A DNA stretch of 56,060 nucleotides. Origin: Alcanivoracaceae bacterium (GTDB lineage: Bacteria; Pseudomonadota; Gammaproteobacteria; Pseudomonadales; Alcanivoracaceae). Positions 17,361-26,498 of this stretch are shown piece by piece. The position numbers and the translations under genes were made by a program. Every line of letters begins with the position of its first letter. Within the stretch, counting starts at the first letter, position 1. The DNA lies in the NCBI GenBank assembly GCA_002706085.1, contig PAJO01000031.1, positions 73,810 through 129,869 on the forward strand, read 5' to 3'. Under the pieces are notes generated by a model that searched no databases, was not told the origin of the DNA, and saw nothing but the letters and a program-made list of their open reading frames with translations.

Positions 17361-18710
17361 ATGGACTGGCACGCACTGTTGAACAAGGCCCGCCTGGGCG
17401 GACGAAGCGCCAAGGACGAAAGCGGCCGTACCGCCTTTCTGCGTGACCATGACAAGATCATATTTTCCGGGGCATTCCGCCGCCTGGCCCGCAAGACCCA
17501 GGTGCACCCACTGGCCACCAACGACCATGTCCACAACCGCCTGACCCACTCTCTGGAAGTCTCCTGCGTTGGCCGCACCCTGGGCATCCGCGCCGGTGAG
17601 CGGCTGCACAGCAAACGTTTGCTCCCCGACACGGTCAGTGCCACCGACTTTGGCGACATCGTCCAGTCTGCGTGTCTGGCCCACGACATTGGTAACCCGC
17701 CGTTTGGGCATACTGGCGAGCGCGCCATTCGCGCCTGGTTCCAGGAACGGGGTCAGCGCTTTCTGGATCTGCTGCCAACCCACCAGCAAAGCGACCTGAC
17801 GTTTTTCGAGGGTAATGCCCAGGGGTTTCGCATCCTCACCAAAAGCGAATATCACCAGTATGACGACGGCATGCGTCTCACCTACGCCACGCTCGCCACC
17901 TTCCTCAAGTACCCCTGGCTGTCCGCCGATGCCTCGGACAGTAACAAACCGGGCAAATACAGCGCCTTCGTATCGGAAGCATCCGCCTTCCACGAAGTGG
18001 CAACGGCGACCGGCCTGCGGGAACTGTCACCCGGACGTTACTGCCGTCATCCGCTGGCCTACCTGATGGAGGCCGCCGATGACTTCTGCTACGCCATCAT
18101 TGATCTGGAAGATGGTCTGGAAATGGACCTGCTGCACTGGGATGAGGTCTACGCCTTGCTGCAGCCTGCTCTCCCCGATACCCGCGAGGTCAGCGAACTG
18201 ATTCATTCCGACCTGCGCGATGGCCGCAAGGCGGCGCTACTGCGAGGCAAGATCATTGAGCGATTTATTGAAGCAGGGGTCGAAGCGTTTGTCGCCAACC
18301 ATGAACGTCTGTTGCTCGGCCGCATGGAGAGGGATCTGATCAGCCATTGCGAGCCAGCGGTGCGGGATGTAGTGGAGAACGCCAAACAACTGGCTCGCTC
18401 AAAAGTGTTCGAGCATCCCCGCAAGATCGAACTGGAAATTGGTGCCTTCGAAGTCATGGGCGCCCTGCTCGATGGCCTAATCGAAGCCGCCGTGTCTCAC
18501 GCCTGCAACAGCGCCAGAAACTATCGCCACGAACGCATCATCGACCTGATCGGCCGACACAGCTTCCCCGATAACCTCGAACAGCTACCAGAGCAGGAAA
18601 AGATCTATCAGTGCATCATGCGCGCACTGGATTTTCTGGCGGGCATGACAGACAACTACGCCACTTATCTGGCCAAACAGTTTTCGGGAATGGCGGAGAC
18701 GCGTTACTAA
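17361..18710 (+). CDS. dgt: Deoxyguanosinetriphosphate triphosphohydrolase-like protein
   Basis: This 449-residue HD-domain protein hydrolyses dGTP or other dNTPs to the nucleoside and triphosphate. The metal site is visible: His63 in NRLTHSLEV and His108-Asp109 in CLAHDIGNPPFGHTGE, with a later Asp in EAADDFCYAIIDLEDG. The N-terminal segment FSGAFRRLARKTQV is also characteristic. Length fits the dGTPase-like subgroup. It sits alone between the DJ-1 gene (divergent) and a repeat region; its ATG follows a weak ribosome binding site. It helps balance dNTP pools and in some bacteria limits phage growth. Confidence 0.9.
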   Translation: MDWHALLNKARLGGRSAKDESGRTAFLRDHDKIIFSGAFRRLARKTQVHPLATNDHVHNRLTHSLEVSCVGRTLGIRAGERLHSKRLLPDTVSATDFGDIVQSACLAHDIGNPPFGHTGERAIRAWFQERGQRFLDLLPTHQQSDLTFFEGNAQGFRILTKSEYHQYDDGMRLTYATLATFLKYPWLSADASDSNKPGKYSAFVSEASAFHEVATATGLRELSPGRYCRHPLAYLMEAADDFCYAIIDLEDGLEMDLLHWDEVYALLQPALPDTREVSELIHSDLRDGRKAALLRGKIIERFIEAGVEAFVANHERLLLGRMERDLISHCEPAVRDVVENAKQLARSKVFEHPRKIELEIGAFEVMGALLDGLIEAAVSHACNSARNYRHERIIDLIGRHSFPDNLEQLPEQEKIYQCIMRALDFLAGMTDNYATYLAKQFSGMAETRY

Positions 18711-18870
18711 GCCAAAGATGCCGCACCTCGACTTTCCTTGAGACTGATGGGGCTGCCATTTTAGTCCAGGATCTAGAACAGTTGCTCTGCCTCCTCCAAG
18801 GGCTAAACGAGAGAAAGGGTTCAACGCCATCGCGATTTCCCAGCAAGGACTCGGGGCAAAGAACCATTCC

Positions 18871-19094
18871 GTAGGAGTGTCGCTCGCGGCGCGATCCCTG
18901 ACCAGGAACAAAAGCATTTACACAACAGAGGGCTCAGTGCTCACTGAGGAAGACGGTTTCCCGCTCTGAACCCTGCACCCTCTGCGGTAAATCAGTCTTT
19001 AACGACTCGGGCTATCGCGCCGCCACCGAGCGTAGTGAAGGAACGCCAGCAGGGCAGCGAAGGGGGAGCGGAGCGAATAACCGACGCTCCTACA
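18871..19094. repeat. REP-like inverted repeat region in a gene-free gap
   Basis: GTAGGAGTGTCGCTCGCGGC at 18871-18890 is matched in inverted form by CGACGCTCCTAC near 19083, and GGCGCGAT (about 18888) by ATCGCGCC (about 19014). The same unit recurs at 30814-30838. The gap from 18711 to 19141 holds no supported gene. Confidence 0.7.
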
Positions 19095-19141
19095 GCAAGG
19101 GAAGACTAAATCAGGCTTTTCCCTGAAATCTACGATGAACA

Positions 19142-19170
19142 CAAAAAAGCCCCGCATCTGCGGGGCCTCT
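19142..19170 (-). terminator. Rho-independent terminator of the 2071-residue lipoprotein gene
   Basis: A perfect 7-bp stem GCCCCGC/GCGGGGC (19166-19160 with 19155-19149, loop of 4) is followed on the minus strand by TTTTTTG. It is also flanked by an A-tract on the other side, so it can act in both directions. Confidence 0.9.
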
Positions 19171-19204
19171 CAAAAAACAGAGATCAACACACTTTCATTC
19201 AGGC

Positions 19205-22200
19205 CTACTGGATTGCCGCCCAGTTGAAGTCGCTGGCGGTGCTCCACAGATCACTCCAGATCTCGCCTTCCTTAGCTTCATCACCAATAGAGACGACACC
19301 ATCTGACTCATCCCAGGCAGACTCCTCTGAGTATAGCCGGAACTCCCAGAAGTCCTTTCCGTCACCGAGTTCGTCTGCACTGTAATACACTAGGCTCCAG
19401 AGTTCGGAAACAACCTCCTGCCCATCAACAAAGGTTAGCTTGATCACATTGGTATCAAAGTCGGTGAAAGTGACGCTAAAGACCTCATCGTCACCTGTGC
19501 CACCTTCAAACACACCATTCTCACCAGGCTCGATAATCGTGGCATTACCGGAACCATCCACGCTCATCATGGCTTCGTTGCCTTCTTCGTAGAAGGTCAG
19601 CCCTGCAAGGGACTGCACACTCAACGATTGGGCCCCATGGATATCAGCACATGCCGAACGAACCTGGTAGTAATCCGTCACTGAGTTGAAAGTTTCAGGC
19701 TTGTCGTTGAGATCATCCCAGCCTGAATCATAGTAACAGCCCAGAGTTTGACCATTCGGATCGGTTTCGTACCAAGTCCAGTTCCAGATTTCACCGTCCT
19801 GCAGGCTGGTATCTATATAGCCTTGATCTGACCCCGCCCAGCCATAACTCTCATAGAACGCTGTAAACTGGTATTCGTTGCCGTCGGAGTACAAAAGGGT
19901 AAGCATGTCATAACCCTCAATCAGCCCCCCCTCGACAACGGAGTATTCCAGCAGGACCTGATTGGTCGCGAAGTCCGAAACGACCACGAAGAACGCTTCA
20001 TCGTCAAAAGTTCCCTTGATCTCGTCATCACCGTAATCCAGCCCTGTCGCGCCATCCCCGTTCAGGTTGAAGATCATCTCTCCTTCGCCGACATAGAGGG
20101 TTTTACCTGCCAGGGAGGCAGTAGAGAACGACGGAAGAGGGCCATTCTTCATATCACAGTCAGCAATCACGTTGCCGTAATCATTCAGTGAATTGAACAC
20201 CAGCGGTTTGTCATTCATGTCATCCCAACCGGATTCGTAACCGCAAGCCAGCGACTGAGACTGCGAACCAACCCGATTGAAGGTGTAGTCCCCTTCACCA
20301 GCATCAGTAAAGGTCAGCACATTACCAACAATCTGAATCGCCTCACCCTGCTGGTCCTCGGGGTTCTCTGCATTGAACAGACCGCCATCACCGTTGGTGT
20401 CTACCGATACAGAGGTCGCCTCGAAGTTATAGCCATCCCAACTATAGAACCCAAACTCACCGGACAGCGCCTGGGGTGAGCACGGCTCGCCATAACACCC
20501 CTGATTTTCGGTATGCACAATGGCGTACTCAGTGGCTGACAGGAAAGTGAGAATATTGAGATCGTCCCCCTCACCCATAACCCAGGAGCCAACGATGGGC
20601 TGAGCTTCATCGACAATACGATCCGCACCAAAGCCGTCATCCGTGGTGAAGGCATCACCGTTCACCAGCAGAGTAAAGGAGGAACCCTCAAGGCCACCCT
20701 CACCGTCTGACTGAGCGATGGCGCTGGCAGTAAAGGCACCAGATTCCTGATCCCAACTGTAGGTGCCGTACTCGGCAGAGCCGGCAGGCTGATCGGTATT
20801 CTCGTACTCGTGGAACACCACGTAGTGAGTATTATCGATAAAGGTCAGGATGTTTCTCTGGTTCATACCCTCATCGATCAGCCAGCTACCGATCAGCGGA
20901 TTCCCTTCACTGGCCAACTGCATGCTGTCGGCGAATTGCTGCGCGGCTTCTTCATTAAAGAAGAAGGTTTCCACGTCATCACAACCGTCCCAGCACACTT
21001 CAAAGCCATTACCCTGATTCGCCATATGACCTGCACCAATCTTGGGATCCTCAGCGAGGTGCCAGGTGATCTCATCGGCGCCAAACGTCAAGGAAGTCTC
21101 CGTCATGTAGAACAGCAGGGTTTCAGGCGCATAGTAGCTATCGCTGAAGAATGGCTGATCTGAAGCTCGCTCGCTCAGTTCGACCGTGCCGGCATCAATG
21201 ACCTTGATCTTCTCGATAATCCAGTCATCGTTATCGCTATACACGTTGTAGATCGCTGACTTGAGCACCTGCGCTTCATTAAAGGACTGCATATAGGTGT
21301 CTGTCAGCACGTCGAAGGCGGCCTGCGCATCCGTTTGGCTATGGAAGAAGCGGTCCACATTATCCGGGCTGCCATCTTCATTCCGGAATACCACTTCCAG
21401 ATACTGGTCGGTGTTACCCAGAAAATTAATCCCGGCACCGGAAGTGCTGTCGCCCAGCTGACCGTATTCATTAATGCTCAGCTCAACGCCCGGCTCATTG
21501 CACAGATCTCCGGCAATACCGTAAATATCAACCAGAGTGCCGTCCTCCGAGAACTCCAGCCTTGAAAGGCCGGCAGCGGAGCCTGGCTCAGAGTCGCAAT
21601 CTCCATTGCTGTCCACGCCGCCATGCCACACATCAAACAAGGTACGGCCCGCCAGCCAGGTGTGAGAGAAGCGCTTGGTGTCAAAGGTGTCGGCGTGTAC
21701 ATCGGCCAGATCGAAGTAGAACGCGTCAGAGCCGACCCATTCAACGAGGCTGTAGAACACACTGCTTTCGCCGTTGCGACAGATATCCAGCGCGGTAGCG
21801 GAGTCCATGACATCCTCGTCATCGATCCAGCAGGATGCCTGCTTGTTGTCGACCACACCGGCACTGGCAACTACATAGTTCGTCTGATCGAACTCCGGTG
21901 AATTCAGCACCAGCACTTCATTATTTTGCTCGAAGGCCCAGGTACCTGAAATCATCTCGTCATCACAGGCAGACGTAGCATCAAAATTTCCATTGCTGGC
22001 AAAATCCATGCGCACAAACGTCTTGGTGCCTGCACACTCGCCTTCATCGCCATCTTCATCGAAAACATCGTAAACGATCTGGCCAGAGAAGCTGGCGGGG
22101 TTGAACGCCGCCGCCGGGGCGGAGCCGTCAATCATGACAGAGGCTGAATTGACGCTTTCCAGTGTTTCTTGCCCGTCGTAGTAACTGGCAATCACATAGA

Positions 22201-25200
22201 CTTCCTGCCCCACATCCGCTTGTTGAACATCATAGGTCGCGCCAAAACCGTCACTGACTGCATCGACAAACCATTCATACGATACCGCACCCATGCCATC
22301 TTCATCGGTAAGGTTGTTGCTCGCCGACAGGGTATTGCCTGGTGCAGGCACGCCACTGATGGTCACCTCACCTTGCGGCAGGTCGTTCACGTTGTTGACC
22401 AGCGCCGTCTGGGAAGACAACAACACCTGGTTGCCAAACACACCGTCATTGAAGGTCACTTCCACGGAGATGTTCTGGCCCACTTCTGCTTGGGTCAGCT
22501 GATACTCGCCCACGGTGGCGCCATCAATCGGGGAGCCATTGGCCAGCCACTGATAACCTTCAATCACGATTTCACCATCGGGGTCGCTCAGGTCATTGGT
22601 GGCAGTCAGGAACTCGTCTTCCGTGGGGACACCAGTAATGGCAACGCCACCGGTGGAGGCATCGTCCGCATCGATCACCACAACAGACGCAGAATCCACA
22701 TCAGTGAGGTTGTCGTCGCCATCGGTGTAGCTGGCGCGCACAAAGATTGAAGCGCCGACATATTCCTGGCCCGGCGTGAAGGTGGAGTTGGTTTCATCAA
22801 CGATCACACCACCATCGGCATACCACTGGTAGCTGATCACCAGCGGATCTGGACCATCGGCATCAGCCAGATCATTGCTGGCAGTCCAGGTCTGGTTCTG
22901 GGTGTCGCCGCTAATAGTCACGGAGCCGGTGGGCAGGTTGTTGAACTGGGCAACAGCTGCTGTTGGCTCGGACGTTACCGTTTCGGTGGTGCCACGGCTA
23001 TCCGGGAAAGAGATTTCCACGGTGATAGCATTACCCACATCCGCCGTTACCAAGGTATAGGTGGCAGCGTTAGCGCCATCAATATCACCCCCAGCACGCT
23101 TCCACTGGTAAGTGGTTTCCGCGGGAGGCGCGCCCGGCAAGCCATCGTCATCACTCAGGCCAGCAAGGAAGTTGGAAACCGACAGTTGCTGGGTGTCCAT
23201 GGCCTGCCCGGCAATGATCACGGAGCCCTGAACCGTGTCGTTTACGTTGACAACGGCAATGGTTGGGTCGGAAGTATCACCACCCGAACCACCGAGATCG
23301 TCGCTGAATGTCACCTGCACGGTAATGGCTTTGTCGACATGGTTATCGTCGAGGAGCAGCTGGTCACTGGTTTCCCCATCCAGCAGCTGGCCATCGGCAA
23401 ACCACTGATAGAGATACTCAACGTTCTCCAACCCATCTTCATCGGTAAACTCAGGCACCGCCTGCAGAGTTTGATCTTCTTCCACCGTACCCGTGATAGT
23501 GACAGAACCCTCACTACCATTGTCCACGTTGGCAACGGGTAAGGTAGCAGCAGTGGTGACCATCTGACCGGCGAAGGTGCCATCGGTGTAGGTCAACACA
23601 ACGCTGACAGCCGTGCCCACCTGGGCCTGGCCCAACAGCAGGGACGACTGGGTGGCACCGTCAATGGCCTGCCCATCCGCCAGCCACTGGTAGCCGGTGA
23701 TTTCCACCGTGCCATCTGGGTCCACCAGATTATTGGTGGTGGTCAGAGTCTCACCTTCAATCAAGTCCCCCAGGATCTCTACAGAACCGCCGGTGGCGTT
23801 ATTGATGGTGTTGGCAATTGGCCCGACGGGGGCAGAAGGCACTGTCACTTCGGGGAAGACGCCATCGCTAAAGACCACTTCAACGTTGATCATGGCGCCC
23901 ACCTGGGCTTGCTGCGGAACAAAGGTTTCACTGGTGGCCCCGTCGATGGGCTGGCCGTTGGCAAGCCACTGGTACGACAGGATCGTCAGCTCGCCATCAT
24001 CATCCGCCATCTGGTTATTCAGGCTCAGGGTGACGCCTTCTTCGGCAGCTCCCGCAACGGTCAGGCTGCCGGATACCGGGTCATTCACCGGCGTCACATC
24101 GATGGTGATGGTGCTCTCCACGGAGCTTTTTTCACCATCACTCACGCTGTAGGGCAACTCCACTTGCCCGAAGAAATTCGGCTCGGGAGTGAAGCTGTAG
24201 GTGGATTGGCCCGGCGGCAACGGCTGGCCGTTTACTGTGAAGGTCAGCGTATCGCCATCCGGTTCGGAACCCGACAGATCAATACTGATGGAACCGCCAT
24301 CTTCCTCACCGCTGCCGCTGACAGCCGCAATCTGCGGAACCGCTTCACAAGCTGCACCCACTTCATTGTCGTTGGCATCCAACTGGTCCGCATTCTTGGT
24401 GTTGATACAGTTATCAACATCGTCTGCTACACCATCAAAATCCGTATCAGCAACAGTCACCACCTCTTCCGGCTCCACCGTCACGGACTGATCCACGGTG
24501 ACCGAAGTCCCAAGGCTTTGCGCTTCGCTGTCGAGCACCTGGGTAATATTGCCCACCGGTGTGGAGGTGCCGGGAATCATCAGATTGGCAACCGCGACTG
24601 AGGTCACATCGACGCCTGCCAGCTCCAGCAGATCATCATCGCCCTTCTTGCCGTCAATCACGCCATCGCTGAGATCCAGAGCCATGGAGGACAATACATC
24701 AGTGGCAGAGTCACCATCTTCTGTGGAATCGTCAGCCGCATTGCTCAGCACAGCAGAAACCGCCTCTACCGCCAGACGGTAGGCAGCCACCTGGGCCTGC
24801 TCTTCCGGGGTATCAGTGTCATCGTTCAGCACCGGGGTGGCACTAAAGATGTCCACTGACTCATCCAGACCAAAGCCCAGGGTGGACTTCACGGTATTCT
24901 GGGCGTCGGTGAGATTCTGCTGCAGGGTTTCCGGGGTGGCGCCCTTGCTGGCGGCCACTTCGGTGGCCAACGAGGTCAGCGGGGTGGCAACCACAGGGGT
25001 ACCACCATTGAGCATCTCCGCCGTGATCACGGTTTTCATGATGGTAATCACCGGGGGGGCACCAGTGGTCAGGTCCACCGTGTCCTCATCCGCTTCGACC
25101 ACCACAATGTAAGGTGCCCCGGCAGGGTCCAGGGTCAGCCCGGTAATTTGCGCCTGGGCATTGGTGGTGCCGGTATCCACCGGGCCTGCAGTACCAATCA

Positions 25201-25420
25201 GGTCAGCTGCCGCGTAATCCACGGCATAGGCTCGTACCGCGGCATTCACCAGCGGCCCCTTCACCGCCACCCCTTTTACGCTAGAACCCGTTGCCGGGGG
25301 TGTTCCCCCGCCTGACGAAGCCCCACCACCAGAACTTGAGCTACCACCGCCGCCACAAGCCGCCAATAGCGCAGTAGACAGCGCAATGGCGATCGGGAGC
25401 TTCGCTTTGGATCCCAACAT
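19205..25420 (-). CDS. Very large repeat-rich surface lipoprotein
   Basis: This 2071-residue protein has a lipoprotein signal with lipobox LLAAC (Cys22) and a GGGG-SSSS linker. Residues 45-320 form an N-terminal domain (SSVKGVAVKGPLVNAAV, later VATPLTSLATEV). Near 325-355 is a thrombospondin type 3-like Ca2+ loop (DTDFDGVADDVDNC). One cadherin-like unit (about 365-445) precedes seven Ig-like repeats of ~90 residues (about 445-1100), each with a GSVTI-like start, an acidic DPDG/DEDG segment and YQWLANG or a variant. The rest has two kinds of duplicated module: GSWxxxEG...NILTF near 1510 and 1610, and CxYxSGWDDxNDKP near 1725 and 1893. It is probably an outer-membrane adhesin-like or matrix protein; no enzyme motif is seen. 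Confidence 0.85.
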   Translation of the reverse strand: MLGSKAKLPIAIALSTALLAACGGGGSSSSGGGASSGGGTPPATGSSVKGVAVKGPLVNAAVRAYAVDYAAADLIGTAGPVDTGTTNAQAQITGLTLDPAGAPYIVVVEADEDTVDLTTGAPPVITIMKTVITAEMLNGGTPVVATPLTSLATEVAASKGATPETLQQNLTDAQNTVKSTLGFGLDESVDIFSATPVLNDDTDTPEEQAQVAAYRLAVEAVSAVLSNAADDSTEDGDSATDVLSSMALDLSDGVIDGKKGDDDLLELAGVDVTSVAVANLMIPGTSTPVGNITQVLDSEAQSLGTSVTVDQSVTVEPEEVVTVADTDFDGVADDVDNCINTKNADQLDANDNEVGAACEAVPQIAAVSGSGEEDGGSISIDLSGSEPDGDTLTFTVNGQPLPPGQSTYSFTPEPNFFGQVELPYSVSDGEKSSVESTITIDVTPVNDPVSGSLTVAGAAEEGVTLSLNNQMADDDGELTILSYQWLANGQPIDGATSETFVPQQAQVGAMINVEVVFSDGVFPEVTVPSAPVGPIANTINNATGGSVEILGDLIEGETLTTTNNLVDPDGTVEITGYQWLADGQAIDGATQSSLLLGQAQVGTAVSVVLTYTDGTFAGQMVTTAATLPVANVDNGSEGSVTITGTVEEDQTLQAVPEFTDEDGLENVEYLYQWFADGQLLDGETSDQLLLDDNHVDKAITVQVTFSDDLGGSGGDTSDPTIAVVNVNDTVQGSVIIAGQAMDTQQLSVSNFLAGLSDDDGLPGAPPAETTYQWKRAGGDIDGANAATYTLVTADVGNAITVEISFPDSRGTTETVTSEPTAAVAQFNNLPTGSVTISGDTQNQTWTASNDLADADGPDPLVISYQWYADGGVIVDETNSTFTPGQEYVGASIFVRASYTDGDDNLTDVDSASVVVIDADDASTGGVAITGVPTEDEFLTATNDLSDPDGEIVIEGYQWLANGSPIDGATVGEYQLTQAEVGQNISVEVTFNDGVFGNQVLLSSQTALVNNVNDLPQGEVTISGVPAPGNTLSASNNLTDEDGMGAVSYEWFVDAVSDGFGATYDVQQADVGQEVYVIASYYDGQETLESVNSASVMIDGSAPAAAFNPASFSGQIVYDVFDEDGDEGECAGTKTFVRMDFASNGNFDATSACDDEMISGTWAFEQNNEVLVLNSPEFDQTNYVVASAGVVDNKQASCWIDDEDVMDSATALDICRNGESSVFYSLVEWVGSDAFYFDLADVHADTFDTKRFSHTWLAGRTLFDVWHGGVDSNGDCDSEPGSAAGLSRLEFSEDGTLVDIYGIAGDLCNEPGVELSINEYGQLGDSTSGAGINFLGNTDQYLEVVFRNEDGSPDNVDRFFHSQTDAQAAFDVLTDTYMQSFNEAQVLKSAIYNVYSDNDDWIIEKIKVIDAGTVELSERASDQPFFSDSYYAPETLLFYMTETSLTFGADEITWHLAEDPKIGAGHMANQGNGFEVCWDGCDDVETFFFNEEAAQQFADSMQLASEGNPLIGSWLIDEGMNQRNILTFIDNTHYVVFHEYENTDQPAGSAEYGTYSWDQESGAFTASAIAQSDGEGGLEGSSFTLLVNGDAFTTDDGFGADRIVDEAQPIVGSWVMGEGDDLNILTFLSATEYAIVHTENQGCYGEPCSPQALSGEFGFYSWDGYNFEATSVSVDTNGDGGLFNAENPEDQQGEAIQIVGNVLTFTDAGEGDYTFNRVGSQSQSLACGYESGWDDMNDKPLVFNSLNDYGNVIADCDMKNGPLPSFSTASLAGKTLYVGEGEMIFNLNGDGATGLDYGDDEIKGTFDDEAFFVVVSDFATNQVLLEYSVVEGGLIEGYDMLTLLYSDGNEYQFTAFYESYGWAGSDQGYIDTSLQDGEIWNWTWYETDPNGQTLGCYYDSGWDDLNDKPETFNSVTDYYQVRSACADIHGAQSLSVQSLAGLTFYEEGNEAMMSVDGSGNATIIEPGENGVFEGGTGDDEVFSVTFTDFDTNVIKLTFVDGQEVVSELWSLVYYSADELGDGKDFWEFRLYSEESAWDESDGVVSIGDEAKEGEIWSDLWSTASDFNWAAIQ

Positions 25421-25724
25421 AATGATTCCCCAGTATCGTTAGTTCACTGCTTATCGGTTGCAGAATATTCGCCAGCATTTGCAGCCCCCATCCCCCATTG
25501 AGGGACAAGGGACAAGATTTATCGCGGATTAGCGGGAAAGCAGGCCTGTTTGGAGTCGGGCGCCTGACGCGAAAGCCGGAACACAGCCCCAACTGTTACG
25601 CCACACAAGCATTACCTTCCTGCCCCTCGCAGCCCCAGGCGCTTGGTACCGCCACGAACTATCCCTCAAATCTGCGCAGAGCTTTCATTCCAGCCCTAAA
25701 TCTATGGGATTCACAAACCGGTCC

Positions 25725-25746
25725 GCATCCCCCATATGGGGTATGC
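25725..25746. promoter_or_regulatory. 22-bp near-perfect palindrome upstream of the giant lipoprotein gene
   Basis: GCAT and ATGC arms flank the perfect core CCCCATATGGGG (25730-25741). A related site (CATACCCCATATAAGGTATG) lies at 45251-45270 upstream of a small exported protein. It is about 305 bp before the lipoprotein start, in a 355-bp gap (25421-25776) with no supported gene. A regulator site is inferred. Confidence 0.5.
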
Positions 25747-25776
25747 GAGCAACATCGAAGTACTATGCAGAGAGAA

Positions 25777-26277
25777 TCAGGGAGAAGGGGGTTGTGACAG
25801 CTGACCGTCCAGCACCTTGAGGAAAAGCTCGAACTGGTAAGGGAAACGCCAGTCCTTTTGGTGCAATTGATGCGGTGAGTACCAACCCATGGCACTCACC
25901 TCCACCTGCGATGCCGTGGGCACAGGCAGTTCCGGTGTCGCAGGCAGCGGCTCAGCCGGGTAACAACGATAGAGATGAAAGCCGTTCTTCATCACTTGCA
26001 ATCGCGTCCCAACCACCACGTCGATACCTGTCTCTTCCCGGGTTTCCCGATAAGCGGTGCACTGTGCCAGTTCACCGGCCTCCAGCGTCCCGCCCGGCAC
26101 ACCCAGCTTGCCGCCCCAGCGATGCGTAATCAGCAAAACCTTGTCGCCCTGAACTATCAGACAACCCGCATTGGCGCGGCGATCATCCTCTTCACCCGGC
26201 ACGCGCGGGCAATCCGCCAGGGCCGCAAACGCGGGCAGCAGAAGCAGGGCGACGATGATCAAACGACTTAGGGTCAT
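25777..26277 (-). CDS. Nudix hydrolase with an N-terminal signal peptide
   Basis: This 166-residue protein has a complete Nudix box: Gly63, Glu69, Arg77, Glu78, Glu81, Glu82 and Gly84 fit GX5EX7REUXEEXGU. Nudix enzymes cleave nucleoside diphosphates linked to another group, using Mg2+ held by the box glutamates. Unusually, residues 1-21 look like a cleavable Sec signal (MTLSRLIIVALLLLPAF, then ALA before DCP), which would place the enzyme in the periplasm. Cysteines occur at 23, 39 and 73 and later in YRCYP. The substrate is unknown; extracellular nucleotides, NADH-like cofactors or peptidoglycan precursors are possibilities. Confidence 0.85.
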   Translation of the reverse strand: MTLSRLIIVALLLLPAFAALADCPRVPGEEDDRRANAGCLIVQGDKVLLITHRWGGKLGVPGGTLEAGELAQCTAYRETREETGIDVVVGTRLQVMKNGFHLYRCYPAEPLPATPELPVPTASQVEVSAMGWYSPHQLHQKDWRFPYQFELFLKVLDGQLSQPPSP

Positions 26278-26367
26278 GAGGATAGCCTGACGCTTTGAAA
26301 TGACGCTGTCATGGCATTTTGCTGGCTGTTTTTTTGGGGGGGAGGGCTAATCCAGCGCTCTGGGAGA

Positions 26368-26498
26368 GTGAACAGCGAAAACGACACCCGGTTTTCAGGC
26401 GCCGGCACTCGCTCAAACAGTGGTGCGCGGCCTCAGGCCGTTGAGTAAGCCCAATGCGCTAACGCGCAACTGTTCACTGTTAACTATTCACTGTTAAC
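26368..26498. repeat. Degenerate relative of the 644-800 composite repeat
   Basis: GTGAACAG at 26368-26375 pairs with CTGTTCAC at 26470-26477, and the right side continues as tandem units CTGTTCACTGTTAAC and TATTCACTGTTAAC. A GCGGCCTCAGGCCG palindrome-like segment lies between, as in the first copy. The stop codon of the EEP-family gene (TAA at 26496-26494) is inside the right arm, as with the patatin-like gene at the first locus. Confidence 0.75.
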
